A DNA stretch of 40,315 nt from Saprospiraceae bacterium (GTDB taxonomy: Bacteria; Bacteroidota; Bacteroidia; Chitinophagales; Saprospiraceae). The DNA lies in the NCBI GenBank assembly GCA_016787345.1, contig JAEUUU010000184.1, positions 1 through 40,315 on the forward strand, written 5' to 3'. Shown piece after piece: positions 8,248-18,011 of this stretch. Positions within the stretch are counted from its first letter, which is position 1, and each line of letters starts with the position of its first letter. The position numbers and the translations under genes are program-made. The notes below the pieces were generated by a model that did not search any database, was not told the origin of the DNA, and was given only the letters and a program-made list of their open reading frames with translations.

Positions 8248-11200
8248 TTAACGCAGCAATGTCACTTCGCCCACCAAAGGCGGCTGCAAAGCCCCGTCGC
8301 CCCGTCGCCAAAGGATATTGTAAATGTAGACGTCTACCGGCGCTTCCTGGCCGTCGATCGTACCATCCCAGCGGGCATTGGGGTCGGCGCTTTCAAATAC
8401 TTTTTGTCCCCAGCGGTTGTAAATTTCCATCTTGTCCACGGTTGCGATACCCTCATTTACCACGACGATGCTGAAACTGTCGTTGGTGCCGTCGCTGTCG
8501 GGTGAGAAGGCATTGGGCACTTTGACCTCGGGGAAAAGCAGGAAGATATTCAACACAGCAGTATTCTGACAACCCACCGGAGAAGTCACCACCACCTGAT
8601 ACGACACGTTTGGCTCGTTGGTCGAAGGCGTGATGTCGATGGTCTGGGTGTTGCCCACCGGGTTGCCGTTTTCCGTCCACACAAATGTGTAACCGGAGAG
8701 GTTGCCACCAGGGGTAACTCCGGCGGTCAGTTCGAGCGGGACACCGAGATCGAGCGTGTCTTGTGAGGGGTCGGCAACGATGTCCAGGCCAAAATTGGGC
8801 ACGGTGTTGACTTCGACGGAATCCTCGATTTCGCACCCGTCGCCGTATTGATAAAGGATGTGGTAAGTAGCGTCTTCTGTGGGCGCGATATTGATCTGCG
8901 GTCCGTTTCCGCCGGGTGTCCAGGTGTAAGAGCCTCCGGGGAACGATCCGGTAGCCGTCAAAGTCAAGGGATTGCCTTCACAGATCGTGGTGTCGTTGCT
9001 TACCGTCAAAGTGGCATTTTGAACCTGTATTTGAATCTGACCGGTGGTAACGCAATTGCCGATGGTAGCGGTTACGGCGTACGTCGTCGTTACGTCGGGC
9101 GATACTTCCGGATAGGGTTCATCGGGGAAAAAGCCCGGATCGAAAGGTGTGGAACTCCATTGGAAAACTGTGCCGGGAGGATAAAAGCCGGAGTTGAGGA
9201 TCGCGCTTTCACCGGGGCAAAGCTGGCGGTCTTGCGGGAAATCGAGCGCTGCGCCATCGCCCTGAACCGTCACGGTGACTTCGTCGGTCAGTTGACAATT
9301 GTCGCCAAAAGTGTAGGTGACGGTGTACACCGTCGTCTCTTGTGGCGTTACTACGATGGCTTGTCCGGCCTGCCCGTCGCTCCATTGGTAAGTGCCCGGC
9401 AAGGCGCCAGCAGCGCTGAGCGGCGCTGTGAAGTTGCGGCAAATGGTCGTATCCCCAAACGCCTGCAAGGTGCTGAAGGTCGTGGTGATGGTCAGGGTAT
9501 CGCTTACGCTGCAATCGCCGTTCGTCGCCGTTAGGAAGTAGGTGATGCTGGGCAGGGTAGGAGTAACAACGGGTTGCGGGTCGTTAACCGTACCAAAAAA
9601 TGGATCGGTCGACGTCCAGGTATACGTGCTGACGTTGTCGGATACCAAATTCAGTTGCACGGATTCGCCGCCGCACAACTGCCGGTCACCCGGGAACTGA
9701 TACAGGGGTAAAGGCACAACCTCTACGGTTACAGAAGCGCTGCCGGGGCAACCCATAAATTCTCCGGTGACGGAGTAGGTCGTTGTCGACTGCGGACTGG
9801 CAATAGGATTGTCGCAACTGTCGCAACTCAGGCTGGTTGCGGGCATCCATGATATTCCGGTCACACCGGGATCATAGGTGACATTCAGCTGAACTTGTTC
9901 GCCCGGACAAATTTTGGGATTGACGGGCGTCGCCGTGAGCTCCGCCGGCGGGATTACCGTTACGAGTGCATAACTCGTGTCCGAGCATTGTCCGAACCTC
10001 GTTATCCGCTGGTAGGTTGTGGTCAAATTGGGCTGTGCCACCATATTGTACAAGCTGTCGGGTGTAAGCTGGCCCTCTCCCGGCGTCCAGACGAACTCGA
10101 TTCCAGGGTATTCTGCCGGCTCGTAAATGGGCGAGGTCAGCAATACCTTGGTGCCCTGGCAGACTGTCGTATCATCCGGCAAAATAGCCAGATCGTCGGG
10201 CAGACTGTCGACAGTGATGTACAAGGAGGCCGTCCGGGTACAACCCGGCACACTGGTGGTCGCGGTATACAAGGTGGTTTCAAATGGCGTAGCCACGGCC
10301 GTCTGGCCATTGGGGCCGATTTGCAAACTGGAAGCAGGGGTCCAATTGACCTGTGAATTCTGGGGAAAAACAGTTGACGCGATCGGCACGGATGCGCCCT
10401 GACAAATCGCAACTGTGTCCGGCGTGTTTAAATCGATATTGATTGAAATGACGCTTACCGTCACCGTTTCCACTTCCGTACAACCTGGGTTGGAAGCCGT
10501 CAGGGTGTACGTGGTCGTCTGCTCCGGCGTAGCCACCGGATTGGCAATTTCGGCATTGTTGAGTCCGTCGGAGGGCGTCCAAACATAAGTGATGCCCGTT
10601 TCCGTTACGGTCGTGCCCAACGCAACGCTGTCTCCCTGGCAGATGGTCAGATCGTCGATGACTGCAAGCAAGGGCGATTGATACACCGTAAGCGTTACAC
10701 TGTCGACGGAGGGGAACGGACAGGAGATGTTTTGCGCCACGAGGTAATATTTGGTGGTGACCAGCGGTATCACAGCGGGGTTGGCGTCATTGGAGCTGAA
10801 ACCGGTCGGGTCGGAAACCCAGTTGTAAAAAGTGCCCGGCAGCGATGGTCCGCCGATATTGACGATTGTACCAGCACAGATAATCTGGTCGTCAGCAATG
10901 TTGTATTGCGGCGCCTGACCATCCACTACCGTAATTTTGATCGTGTCGTACTGCGTGCACAAAGGCGTTGTCAGCGCGGCGATATAGGTGTATTCGCCGG
11001 TCGTCAGGCCGGAAACCTCCGGTGAAGCGCAGTTGTAGCAACTGAGGCCAGCCGGCCCGGTCCAGGTATATTGCGCTTCGGGGAAAGGGTTGCCCGGGTT
11101 GAGCGTGAACTCCGCCAGGTTGCAAACCTCTACGTCCGGGCCCAGGTCAATATCGTACACCTTTACCGTAACCACTTCGTTGTAAGAGGTGCAGGTATTG

Positions 11201-13242
11201 GCCACTTGTACTTCATAACTGGTTGTTTCGCTGGGCGTTGCGATCGGGTCGGGGCAATTCAGGCAAGACAGGGTTGGATTGGGCGCCCAGAAATAAGCGG
11301 CCCCACCGGATGCAATAAGTTGTACCGACTGACCGGAACAAACTGCCGTGTCGGCGCTCACAAAAATTGGGTTGTCGTTATCGTCGAGTACGCCGACGGT
11401 CGTTCCGCCAAAATCAATGGAAATACCGCCCTGTTCGATCACGTTGCCGAAATCATCGAGCAAAATCACATAAATCTCTCCTTCGAGCACGTCGATACGG
11501 CGAACGAAGTCGTCGCCACCGGCGCCCGGGGTTGCCGGACTGCCGCAGTCAAAATCGTCGAGTACCGGCGTCCCGAGCACGGGGTGCGTATCGGCAAGGC
11601 CGGTCGGATCGGCGCCACCGGCCCAGGAAGAACGAATGGGCTGGTTGTTGGCGGTGAAGTCGCAAATTTCGGAGGGGTCGTTCATGGGGCCCCAAACGTT
11701 GAAGTCGATGTCCGAGGCTTCTGCCGGGTCGGCTGCTTGCACCGAGAAACCGAATTTGCCGTCGGCGCTGGCTTTGAACCAGAAGAAAGAATAATTGAAT
11801 TGCGGAGCGACAAAACAGCCCTGGTTCACGCCGTCGACCAGAAAGCCGGGGTCGCCGGCGCCGGGCGTGAGTGCGATGATTTCGGGCAAAGTTGTACTGC
11901 AACCACCGATGTTCAGGGCATTGTCGCAGGTGGAAGCCGGCGGCAATACGACCGGGCAGGTCACCGTGTCGATTTCAATGTCGAACGGCGAGCAGTTGGC
12001 TCCGGAACCGAAGAGGATGTAGTAGGTGCCGGGATTTTCCAAAAACGCGGCACTGATACTGGGGTTGGAAGAAGCAAAACCGCCACCGGCAGAAGTGATG
12101 CAGTTCGTGCCGGGTTGGGTCGGGCATTGATCGAAAATCGCCAGTCCTGCGCCCACATTGGTGCCGTTGGTCGATACCTGTATACACTCGTCGCCGGGTG
12201 AAGTGTAGGTAAAAATGTAGTCGTTGCCGAACAGGAAGCCGTCGTTGCCGCAGGGCGTATTGTCGACGGTATTGCCCGAAAAACAGTTCGACAGGTCTTC
12301 GGCGGAATACGGCAGGGAGGGCACGACCACTGGCGCGTCACAGGTAGTGGGCGGTGGTGTCGTGCAGGCATTGGGCGAGCACTCCCAGACGATTTGAAAA
12401 CCGGCGTCGTTGACCAGAAAATCCGAAGTAAAATGGATGGTGGCACAATCGCCCGGTATTTGCACCTCGAAATTGGCGCCGTCGCCGGTCACTTGCGTCA
12501 GTTCCGTGCCGCTGAGGTCGTCGCCAATGATAAACGACAAGTAGTCAAAGTTGAATTCGGTGGAATAGGATACCACGTTCAGAATGATGCACTGGTGAAA
12601 TTCCTGCGGGCAAATGGTAAAGGTCAGGTCTTCGTTGACTTGATAATCGGCATCGGGGCCGCCCGAATCCCAGAGGGTGCCAGTGCAACTTTGGCTGCCA
12701 GGCGAGTCGCCCATATTGATTTCGGGTACATATTTTTCAATGCACAGTTTGAATGTGCCGGCATTAGGCGATGCTGTGGCAGAGTAATCATTGATCCTCA
12801 AATAATACGGAATGCCGGGTGTCAGACCGAATTGCTCGAGATGTATCTCGTTGACGTTCAGCGGCGCCGATGCGCAATCCAGTTCGGCCAGCCCCTCGTA
12901 AATACAATCGCCGCGGTAAATGGCTACCTGGGGCATTTGCATGGTGCCGTTGCCGTCGACATTGCCGTACACAGATATTTCGATGTCGACAATACTGCCG
13001 TCGGCCGGCAGGGTAAACTGGAACCAGACGTCGCGATCAACCCCGTTGACAAAGCAGGCCGGGATGTTATCATTGAGCGAAATATTGCTCGCCGTGGCGT
13101 CTACGTTGGTGTATTGCGCCGGATCGGAGCAATAAGGTACCTCCCCAAGGTCGATCAAGCCGGCGCAATCGTCGTTGACGGGCGCCTGGGCGAATAGGAA
13201 CAGGGAGCAAAGAGAAAACAGGGTGCTTAAAAAGACCTTCAT
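8248..13242 (-). CDS. Giant secreted Ig-like repeat protein with T9SS type B sorting domain
   Basis: A 1664-residue protein with a signal peptide (MKVFLSTLFSLCSLFLFAQA). The N-terminal 600 residues hold several beta-sandwich-like blocks beginning NDDC or TCDA, which resemble PPC/CUB-like domains. About twelve tandem Ig/PKD-like repeats of 80-90 residues follow, each starting with a pattern like DTTICQGDSVxL and carrying xxTTTYxVT later on. The C-terminus (about 1575-1664) is the gliding-motility-associated C-terminal domain: FSPDSDGTNDSF, then YNRWGQKVFES. That domain directs export by the type IX system and attachment to, or release from, the cell surface. Paired cysteines in the repeats suggest disulfides. 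The likely role is adhesin or surface filament; the ligand is unknown. It converges on the MbnP-like gene with a shared terminator. Confidence 0.92.
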   Translation of the reverse strand: MKVFLSTLFSLCSLFLFAQAPVNDDCAGLIDLGEVPYCSDPAQYTNVDATASNISLNDNIPACFVNGVDRDVWFQFTLPADGSIVDIEISVYGNVDGNGTMQMPQVAIYRGDCIYEGLAELDCASAPLNVNEIHLEQFGLTPGIPYYLRINDYSATASPNAGTFKLCIEKYVPEINMGDSPGSQSCTGTLWDSGGPDADYQVNEDLTFTICPQEFHQCIILNVVSYSTEFNFDYLSFIIGDDLSGTELTQVTGDGANFEVQIPGDCATIHFTSDFLVNDAGFQIVWECSPNACTTPPPTTCDAPVVVPSLPYSAEDLSNCFSGNTVDNTPCGNDGFLFGNDYIFTYTSPGDECIQVSTNGTNVGAGLAIFDQCPTQPGTNCITSAGGGFASSNPSISAAFLENPGTYYILFGSGANCSPFDIEIDTVTCPVVLPPASTCDNALNIGGCSTTLPEIIALTPGAGDPGFLVDGVNQGCFVAPQFNYSFFWFKASADGKFGFSVQAADPAEASDIDFNVWGPMNDPSEICDFTANNQPIRSSWAGGADPTGLADTHPVLGTPVLDDFDCGSPATPGAGGDDFVRRIDVLEGEIYVILLDDFGNVIEQGGISIDFGGTTVGVLDDNDNPIFVSADTAVCSGQSVQLIASGGAAYFWAPNPTLSCLNCPDPIATPSETTSYEVQVANTCTSYNEVVTVKVYDIDLGPDVEVCNLAEFTLNPGNPFPEAQYTWTGPAGLSCYNCASPEVSGLTTGEYTYIAALTTPLCTQYDTIKITVVDGQAPQYNIADDQIICAGTIVNIGGPSLPGTFYNWVSDPTGFSSNDANPAVIPLVTTKYYLVAQNISCPFPSVDSVTLTVYQSPLLAVIDDLTICQGDSVALGTTVTETGITYVWTPSDGLNNAEIANPVATPEQTTTYTLTASNPGCTEVETVTVSVISINIDLNTPDTVAICQGASVPIASTVFPQNSQVNWTPASSLQIGPNGQTAVATPFETTLYTATTSVPGCTRTASLYITVDSLPDDLAILPDDTTVCQGTKVLLTSPIYEPAEYPGIEFVWTPGEGQLTPDSLYNMVAQPNLTTTYQRITRFGQCSDTSYALVTVIPPAELTATPVNPKICPGEQVQLNVTYDPGVTGISWMPATSLSCDSCDNPIASPQSTTTYSVTGEFMGCPGSASVTVEVVPLPLYQFPGDRQLCGGESVQLNLVSDNVSTYTWTSTDPFFGTVNDPQPVVTPTLPSITYFLTATNGDCSVSDTLTITTTFSTLQAFGDTTICRNFTAPLSAAGALPGTYQWSDGQAGQAIVVTPQETTVYTVTYTFGDNCQLTDEVTVTVQGDGAALDFPQDRQLCPGESAILNSGFYPPGTVFQWSSTPFDPGFFPDEPYPEVSPDVTTTYAVTATIGNCVTTGQIQIQVQNATLTVSNDTTICEGNPLTLTATGSFPGGSYTWTPGGNGPQINIAPTEDATYHILYQYGDGCEIEDSVEVNTVPNFGLDIVADPSQDTLDLGVPLELTAGVTPGGNLSGYTFVWTENGNPVGNTQTIDITPSTNEPNVSYQVVVTSPVGCQNTAVLNIFLLFPEVKVPNAFSPDSDGTNDSFSIVVVNEGIATVDKMEIYNRWGQKVFESADPNARWDGTIDGQEAPVDVYIYNILWRRGDGALQPPLVGEVTLLR

Positions 13243-13394
13243 GCAATTAGGTTTTAATTTCGGCCGAAAAATATCTGGAATTTACGGCGCGGCGATAAGA
13301 CGGCGCGTTTTTTGAAAAATTCTTTTGCACAAATGCAATCAGGCGGCAAAAATGAATGCCTGGAAGCCCAAACTTTCAATCCGGCTTTCCTCAC

Positions 13395-13402
13395 TACTTT
13401 TG
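13395..13402 (+). promoter_or_regulatory. -7 promoter box upstream of dut
   Basis: TACTTTTG is a full match to TAnnTTTG, 39 bp before the TTG at 13442. Transcription from here would start near 13409. That leaves the in-frame ATG codons at 13352 and further upstream outside the message and supports the TTG start. Confidence 0.5.
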
Positions 13403-13441
13403 CCCCCGAACTTTGACCATCCGAATCACAAAACCCATCCC

Positions 13442-13882
13442 TTGACACTTCCCATCCGCATCATCAACCGCTCCGACAACCCCTTGCCGGCTTACGAGAC
13501 CGCCGGAAGCGCCGGACTCGATCTGCGCGCCAACCTCGCAGCGCCGGTCACTCTGCCTCCGCTCGGCCGCGCCCTCATCCCCACCGGGCTGTTTATCGAA
13601 CTGCCTCAAGGCTACGAAGCGCAGGTCAGACCAAGAAGCGGTCTGGCATTAAAACGCGGCCTGACCATGTTAAATACCCCCGGCACCATCGACAGCGATT
13701 ACCGCGGAGAGATCGGCTGCATTGTCGTCAACCTCTCGGCCGAAGCGCAAACCATCGAACACGGCGAGCGTATCGCCCAGATGGTCATCGCCCGTTACGA
13801 AACGATTCAGTGGCAGGAAGTGGACGAACTGACTGCTACCGATCGCGGCGCCGGCGGATTCGGCAGCACCGGAAAATCCTGA
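13442..13882 (+). CDS. dut: Deoxyuridine 5'-triphosphate nucleotidohydrolase (dUTPase)
   Basis: The enzyme hydrolyses dUTP to dUMP and pyrophosphate, keeping uracil out of DNA and supplying dTMP synthesis. All five trimeric dUTPase motifs are present in order: [10 protein letters not shown] (21-30), PRSGLA (64-69), [12 protein letters not shown] (81-92), ERIAQMVI (109-116) and [10 protein letters not shown] (135-144). Starting at the TTG at 13442 gives 146 residues, the usual family length. Upstream in-frame ATGs at 13325 or 13352 would add a non-conserved stretch and lie before the likely promoter box. It opens a plus-strand run of closely spaced genes, 24 bp before the nucleotidyltransferase. 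Confidence 0.93.
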   Translation: MTLPIRIINRSDNPLPAYETAGSAGLDLRANLAAPVTLPPLGRALIPTGLFIELPQGYEAQVRPRSGLALKRGLTMLNTPGTIDSDYRGEIGCIVVNLSAEAQTIEHGERIAQMVIARYETIQWQEVDELTATDRGAGGFGSTGKS

Positions 13883-13906
13883 TCCTTCAAATTTGACACC
13901 GCTCTC

Positions 13907-14914
13907 ATGAATATCATCATACCGATGGCCGGTCGAGGCACCCGCCTGCGCCCGCACACGCTGACCGTTCCCAAACCCCTGATCCCCGTTGCCGGCAAAC
14001 CGATTATTCAACGACTGGTCGAAAGCCTTGCCGGCTCCTATTCCGGCAAAATAGAAGAGATTGCCTACATCGTTGGCGATTTTGGCGCCGATGTTGAACG
14101 CGAACTGGTGGCGATCGCCGAAGCGCTGGGCGCCCGCGGCCGCATTTATTACCAGCAAAAAGCCCTGGGCGTCGGTCATGCGCTGTATTGCGCTGCCGAA
14201 AGCCTGAAAGGCCCCTGCATGATCGCTTTTGCTGATACCTTGTTTAAGGCGGATTTCTCCTTCGACGCCCGCGAAGACGGCGTCATCTGGGTGCAAAAGG
14301 TCAAAGACCCCTCCTCGTTCGGGGTGGTAAAACTGGATGCGGAAGGCTACATCACCGATTTTGTCGAAAAGCCGTCCACATTTGTTTCCGATCTGGCGAT
14401 CGTTGGCATCTATTATTTCCGCGAAGGCGAAAAACTGCGCTCGGCACTTCACGAGGTAATCCGCCGCGAAATGCGGGAAAAAAACGAGTTTCAATTGACC
14501 ACCGCGCTCGAAATGCTCAAAAACGAAGGCATCCGTTTCCGTACCGGCGAGATCGAGGAGTGGCTCGATTGCGGCAACAAGGAGGCTATCCTGTACTCCA
14601 ACGAACGGATGCTGGTGTTTCACCGCGATCAGGGCCTCGTGTCGCCGCTCGCCACCATCGAAAATTCGGTGATCGTGCCGCCCTGCTTTATCGGCGACAA
14701 TGCCGTGCTGCGCCACGCCGTCGTGGGGCCCTATGTCAGCGTCGGACACAACTCTACCGTCGAAAATACGGTTATAGCCAACAGCATTATTCAGAATCGC
14801 TCCCAGATCAGAAACGCCGTGTTGGAAAATTCCATGGTCGGCAACTCCAGCAAGTTCGTAGGCTCCCGCGACGAACTCAATCTGGGCGATTATTCCCACT
14901 TTACACAGCGGTAA
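13907..14914 (+). CDS. Sugar-phosphate nucleotidyltransferase
   Basis: A 335-residue enzyme with the nucleotidyltransferase signature AGRGTRLRPHTLTVPKPLIP (8-27) and an FVEKPS motif. The C-terminal tail is hexapeptide-like (VGPYVSVGHNSTVENTVIANS) and predicted to form a left-handed beta helix. Relatives transfer an NTP to a hexose-1-phosphate (glucose-1-phosphate thymidylyl- or uridylyl-, or mannose-1-phosphate guanylyltransferases) to make activated sugars for cell-surface glycans. The sequence does not decide the nucleotide or sugar. It sits in a tight operon with dut upstream and the TPR protein 35 bp downstream; no other glycan gene is adjacent. Confidence 0.88.
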   Translation: MNIIIPMAGRGTRLRPHTLTVPKPLIPVAGKPIIQRLVESLAGSYSGKIEEIAYIVGDFGADVERELVAIAEALGARGRIYYQQKALGVGHALYCAAESLKGPCMIAFADTLFKADFSFDAREDGVIWVQKVKDPSSFGVVKLDAEGYITDFVEKPSTFVSDLAIVGIYYFREGEKLRSALHEVIRREMREKNEFQLTTALEMLKNEGIRFRTGEIEEWLDCGNKEAILYSNERMLVFHRDQGLVSPLATIENSVIVPPCFIGDNAVLRHAVVGPYVSVGHNSTVENTVIANSIIQNRSQIRNAVLENSMVGNSSKFVGSRDELNLGDYSHFTQR

Positions 14915-14949
14915 ACCAACACCCGAAAGCCGCCGAACCTGAATTTTAC

Positions 14950-16431
14950 ATGAAAAAATACCTTCTGTTTGTCTGCCTGCTCGGCATTTCCCAAATTTCG
15001 CTTGCCCAAAATACGCTCGATGGTATGGTTAAACTCGTGCCGGAACAGGAAGTCGGGCGCCAAAGCGATTTCATCAACGCCGAAAAGGAACGCATCCTCC
15101 AGCACTGGGATAAAGCGATTCCGCTTTACAAAAATTTCCTGCGCGAAAACCCCGACAACGATGCAGCATGGTTCGGTATGGCGCGTTGCGAATTTGCGAA
15201 AAAGAACTTCGACACCGCGTTGGAAAATATCAACAAAGCCGTGGCCATTGCCCCTTCCAATCAGTGGTACCGCGTTCTGCAGGCCGATATTTACGACCAG
15301 TTGGGGCGCACCAAAGATGCCGCCGCGGTATTTGCCGAATTGACCAAAATGTACCCCCAAACCCGAGAATTTTATGAAAAACAAGCCTACTATGCGGTGC
15401 TCTCCGGCGACCCGCAGGGTGGTTTGAAAGCCCTGGATCAGCTCGAAAAAGTGATTGGCGTGACCGAAGAGACCTGTATGAAAAAACACGTCATTTACCT
15501 CGGCATGTCGGACAATAAACGCGCTGCCGGTGAACTGCAGCGCCTGGCCGATACTTATCCAAATCGCCTCGAATACCGCCACCGCCTGGCAAAATTCTAC
15601 GCCGAAACCGGCGATAAAACCGCCGCCCGGAAAGTCTACGAAGACATCCTCCGCCGCAATCCCAACGACCGTGAGGCGCAATTGGCCCTGCTCGACCGCA
15701 AAGCCAATTCCAGCGAAACCGCGTACCTCGAATCTCTGATCCCGATTTTCAGCGACCCCTCGGCGCCAATCGACCCCAAAATCCAGCAAATCGCCCCTTA
15801 TTTATCCAAACTCACCCCCTCCGACCCCAACGCGCCGGCCATGATCCGCCTGGCAGAAGCATTGGAAAAAGCGCACCCCAACGACCCGAAAACATACAGC
15901 GTTTCCGGTGGCGTATTTTATCAACTGGGTCGCTCCAACGAGGCTTTGGAAAAATACCGGCAATGCCTGCGCCTCAACCCCAATGTTTTTGGCGCCTGGG
16001 AAAATACCATGACTATCCTCGACGAGCAGAAAAACTACGACGAACTGCTCAAAACGGCCGAACAAGCCATGGACGCGTTTCCCAACCAACCCAAAGGCTA
16101 CTTGTTCTACGGCGTCGCCGCAACCGAAAAAGGCCGCTACGACGATGCTGTCGGCCAACTCGAACAAGCGCTCATCATGGCCGGCAACAGCCCGCTTCGC
16201 CTCGACATACTGGATCAACTGGGCGTGGCATTGACCCGTAAAAAAGACTACCCCGCCGCAGCCAAACGCTTCGAACAGGCGCTCGCCAAAGGCGGCGAAC
16301 AACATGTCGGCGTGCTCGAACACTACGGCGACCTGCTCGCGCTCCAGAACGACAAAAAAGGCGCCCAGACCTACTGGCAGAAGGCCTACGACCTGTCTAA
16401 AAATCCCGCTTTGCTCGAAAAACTGAAATAA
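14950..16431 (+). CDS. Exported tetratricopeptide-repeat protein
   Basis: A 493-residue protein with an N-terminal signal peptide (MKKYLLFVCLLGISQISLAQ), followed over nearly its whole length by TPR-like helical pairs (AIPLYKNFLRENPDNDAAWF, ALEKYRQCLRLNPNVFGAWE, AVGQLEQALIMAGNSPLRLD). There is no enzymatic domain, so it is probably a periplasmic or outer-membrane-associated scaffold. In Bacteroidota such proteins are common helpers of envelope assembly, but no specific partner is indicated. The frame is open further upstream inside the nucleotidyltransferase gene; the ATG at 14950 is chosen because it starts the signal peptide. The methyltransferase gene follows after 5 bp. Confidence 0.87.
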   Translation: MKKYLLFVCLLGISQISLAQNTLDGMVKLVPEQEVGRQSDFINAEKERILQHWDKAIPLYKNFLRENPDNDAAWFGMARCEFAKKNFDTALENINKAVAIAPSNQWYRVLQADIYDQLGRTKDAAAVFAELTKMYPQTREFYEKQAYYAVLSGDPQGGLKALDQLEKVIGVTEETCMKKHVIYLGMSDNKRAAGELQRLADTYPNRLEYRHRLAKFYAETGDKTAARKVYEDILRRNPNDREAQLALLDRKANSSETAYLESLIPIFSDPSAPIDPKIQQIAPYLSKLTPSDPNAPAMIRLAEALEKAHPNDPKTYSVSGGVFYQLGRSNEALEKYRQCLRLNPNVFGAWENTMTILDEQKNYDELLKTAEQAMDAFPNQPKGYLFYGVAATEKGRYDDAVGQLEQALIMAGNSPLRLDILDQLGVALTRKKDYPAAAKRFEQALAKGGEQHVGVLEHYGDLLALQNDKKGAQTYWQKAYDLSKNPALLEKLK

Positions 16432-16436
16432 ACCAC

Positions 16437-17588
16437 ATGGCCCTATTTCTTGCCAAAACAATGCACGGCCTCGAACCCGTGCTGGCCGACGAACTCCGCG
16501 CCCTGGGCGCTGCTGATATCCGGCCGCTGAAACGCGCCGTGTCGTTTGAGGGCGATAAAAAACTGCTGTACCGGGCCAATTACGAATTGCGCACGGCATT
16601 GCGAATACTCGTGCCCGTACATTCTTTTCCCGCTTACAATGAACGAAACCTTTACTCCGGCGTCCGGGAGGTCGACTGGGGCCGGTACCTGACGGTGCGC
16701 GACACCCTGGCGGTAGACGCCGTGACCGCCGGAGAAACCTTCCGGCACTCGCACTACGCAGCCCTCACGGTCAAAGACGCCATTGTCGACCAGTTTCGCG
16801 AGCGGCACGGCCGCCGGCCCGACGTCAATACGGCCGCGCCTTCTCTGCGGGTACACCTGCATGTCCAGGGTACGCAATGCGACCTGCTGCTCGATGCCAG
16901 CGGCGATACGCTCCACAAACGCGGCTACCGCCGCGATACGGTGGAGGCGCCGCTGAGCGAGGTTTTGGCGGCAGGTATGGTGTTGTTGTCTGGCTGGAAC
17001 GGCCGGGGACCGTTTGTCGATCCGATGTGCGGCAGCGGCACACTGGCCATCGAGGCGGCAATGATCGCGTTGAATATTCCGCCGCAAATCAAACGAGAGT
17101 CGTTCGGTTTTTTCCGCTGGCCGGATTTTGATCAAAAATTGTGGAGAGAAGTAAAAAAGGAGGCTGACAGCCGTATCCAGAAGGACTTTGAATTCCCGAT
17201 TCTGGCTTCCGATAAAGATTCGCGCGCCCGCAATGCCACCGCCGTCAATGTGCTTTCGGCTGGACTGGAGGACCACGTCCGAATCGAAAAAATGCCTTTT
17301 GAAAAACTGAGCCCGCCGGAACCTCCCGGCGTTTTGATTACCAACCCGCCCTACGACGAACGCCTCAAAGTGGAAGCCATCGCCGAATTTTATGAAAGCA
17401 TAGGCCACCGGCTCAAACAAAGCTGGACCGGCTGGGATGCCTGGTTGATTTCTTCCAACCGGGATGCGTTGAAACACGTCGGCTTGCGGGCTTCCCGCCG
17501 TATCACCCTGTTCAACGGCGCGCTGGAATGCAGTTTTCAAAAATTCGAGTTGTATGAAGGCAGCAGGCGGAAATCGGATGAGGATTAA
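16437..17588 (+). CDS. THUMP-domain class I RNA methyltransferase (RlmL N-terminal-like)
   Basis: A 383-residue protein with an N-terminal ferredoxin-like/THUMP region (about 1-150), a SAM-binding motif FVDPMCGSGTLAIEAA (193-208) and the catalytic NPPY (303-306). This matches the half of E. coli RlmL that makes N2-methylguanosine in 23S rRNA (position 2445 there). The RlmK half of the E. coli fusion is absent, as is usual in Bacteroidota. The substrate assignment is by family. It starts 5 bp after the TPR gene, and its last codons overlap the start of the next small gene, so translation is probably coupled. Confidence 0.9.
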   Translation: MALFLAKTMHGLEPVLADELRALGAADIRPLKRAVSFEGDKKLLYRANYELRTALRILVPVHSFPAYNERNLYSGVREVDWGRYLTVRDTLAVDAVTAGETFRHSHYAALTVKDAIVDQFRERHGRRPDVNTAAPSLRVHLHVQGTQCDLLLDASGDTLHKRGYRRDTVEAPLSEVLAAGMVLLSGWNGRGPFVDPMCGSGTLAIEAAMIALNIPPQIKRESFGFFRWPDFDQKLWREVKKEADSRIQKDFEFPILASDKDSRARNATAVNVLSAGLEDHVRIEKMPFEKLSPPEPPGVLITNPPYDERLKVEAIAEFYESIGHRLKQSWTGWDAWLISSNRDALKHVGLRASRRITLFNGALECSFQKFELYEGSRRKSDED

Positions 17589-17955
17589 GTTGTGTATCCT
17601 GTTCTTTCTGGCAGTGCATGGCTTTGCTGTCGCCCAGATTGATTGCCAACGGCGTCCTGAACTGCTGTTGACCGATTTTCCCCGGCCGGCCGCGGGCTTT
17701 TTTCTGGAAAAAAACAAGCAGACGGGCCTTTTGGGGGAACGTTTCAAGGCCTCGGATTTCTTCCCGACGCCAATCGTCGCGCCGCTTTTCCACAATTCGC
17801 CTCCGCAATTGCGAATTCCCGACTGGTCAGCCGACGAACTGCCTTTTTTCTGCCGCATCGAACATCGCTGGGACAAACGCACCCGGGTGCCGATCAAATT
17901 CCGGCTCGGCTCGGTGGATTACGTTGATTGGCTGGAAGGAAAGAGAGAATTTTAA
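17578..17955 (+). CDS. Small exported protein of unknown function
   Basis: A 125-residue protein with a clear signal peptide (MRIKLCILFFLAVHGFAVAQ) and a mature part of about 105 residues. Two cysteines (in IDCQRR and FFCRIEHRW) could form a disulfide, and the region PDWSADELPFFC is proline- and aromatic-rich. I do not recognise a family. The ATG lies inside the 3' end of the methyltransferase gene (11-nt overlap), placing it as the last gene of the dut operon. Signal peptide and codon pattern support a real gene; the function is unknown. Confidence 0.72.
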   Translation: MRIKLCILFFLAVHGFAVAQIDCQRRPELLLTDFPRPAAGFFLEKNKQTGLLGERFKASDFFPTPIVAPLFHNSPPQLRIPDWSADELPFFCRIEHRWDKRTRVPIKFRLGSVDYVDWLEGKREF

Positions 17956-17964
17956 GCGGATGTA

Positions 17965-17972
17965 TACCTTTG
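17965..17972 (+). promoter_or_regulatory. -7 promoter box for the FG-GAP/ASPIC lipoprotein gene
   Basis: TACCTTTG fully matches TAnnTTTG and lies 39 bp before the ATG at 18012, the same spacing as seen for dut. It starts just after the stop codon of the preceding small gene, so the lipoprotein gene probably has its own transcript. Confidence 0.5.
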
Positions 17973-18011
17973 GCGGCATCTACCCACCAAAGTTGTGTCC
18001 CCCGTTCGTTT

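Noticed and set aside
8248-11400. Possible CRISPR or DNA repeat array in the giant gene
   Set aside because: The repeats are protein-level Ig-like domains of variable DNA sequence, without constant direct repeats and spacers.
11071-12201. Plus-strand open frame inside the giant repeat protein gene
   Set aside because: It lies opposite a continuous coding frame with regular repeats and shows no domain.
13670-14899. Long minus-strand open frame opposite dut and the nucleotidyltransferase gene
   Set aside because: The plus-strand frames hold complete enzyme motifs; the minus frame has no recognisable domain and is an open shadow caused by the GC-rich codon pattern.
16443-17897. Minus-strand open frame opposite the THUMP methyltransferase
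   Set aside because: The methyltransferase has all its motifs on the plus strand; the minus frame matches no family.
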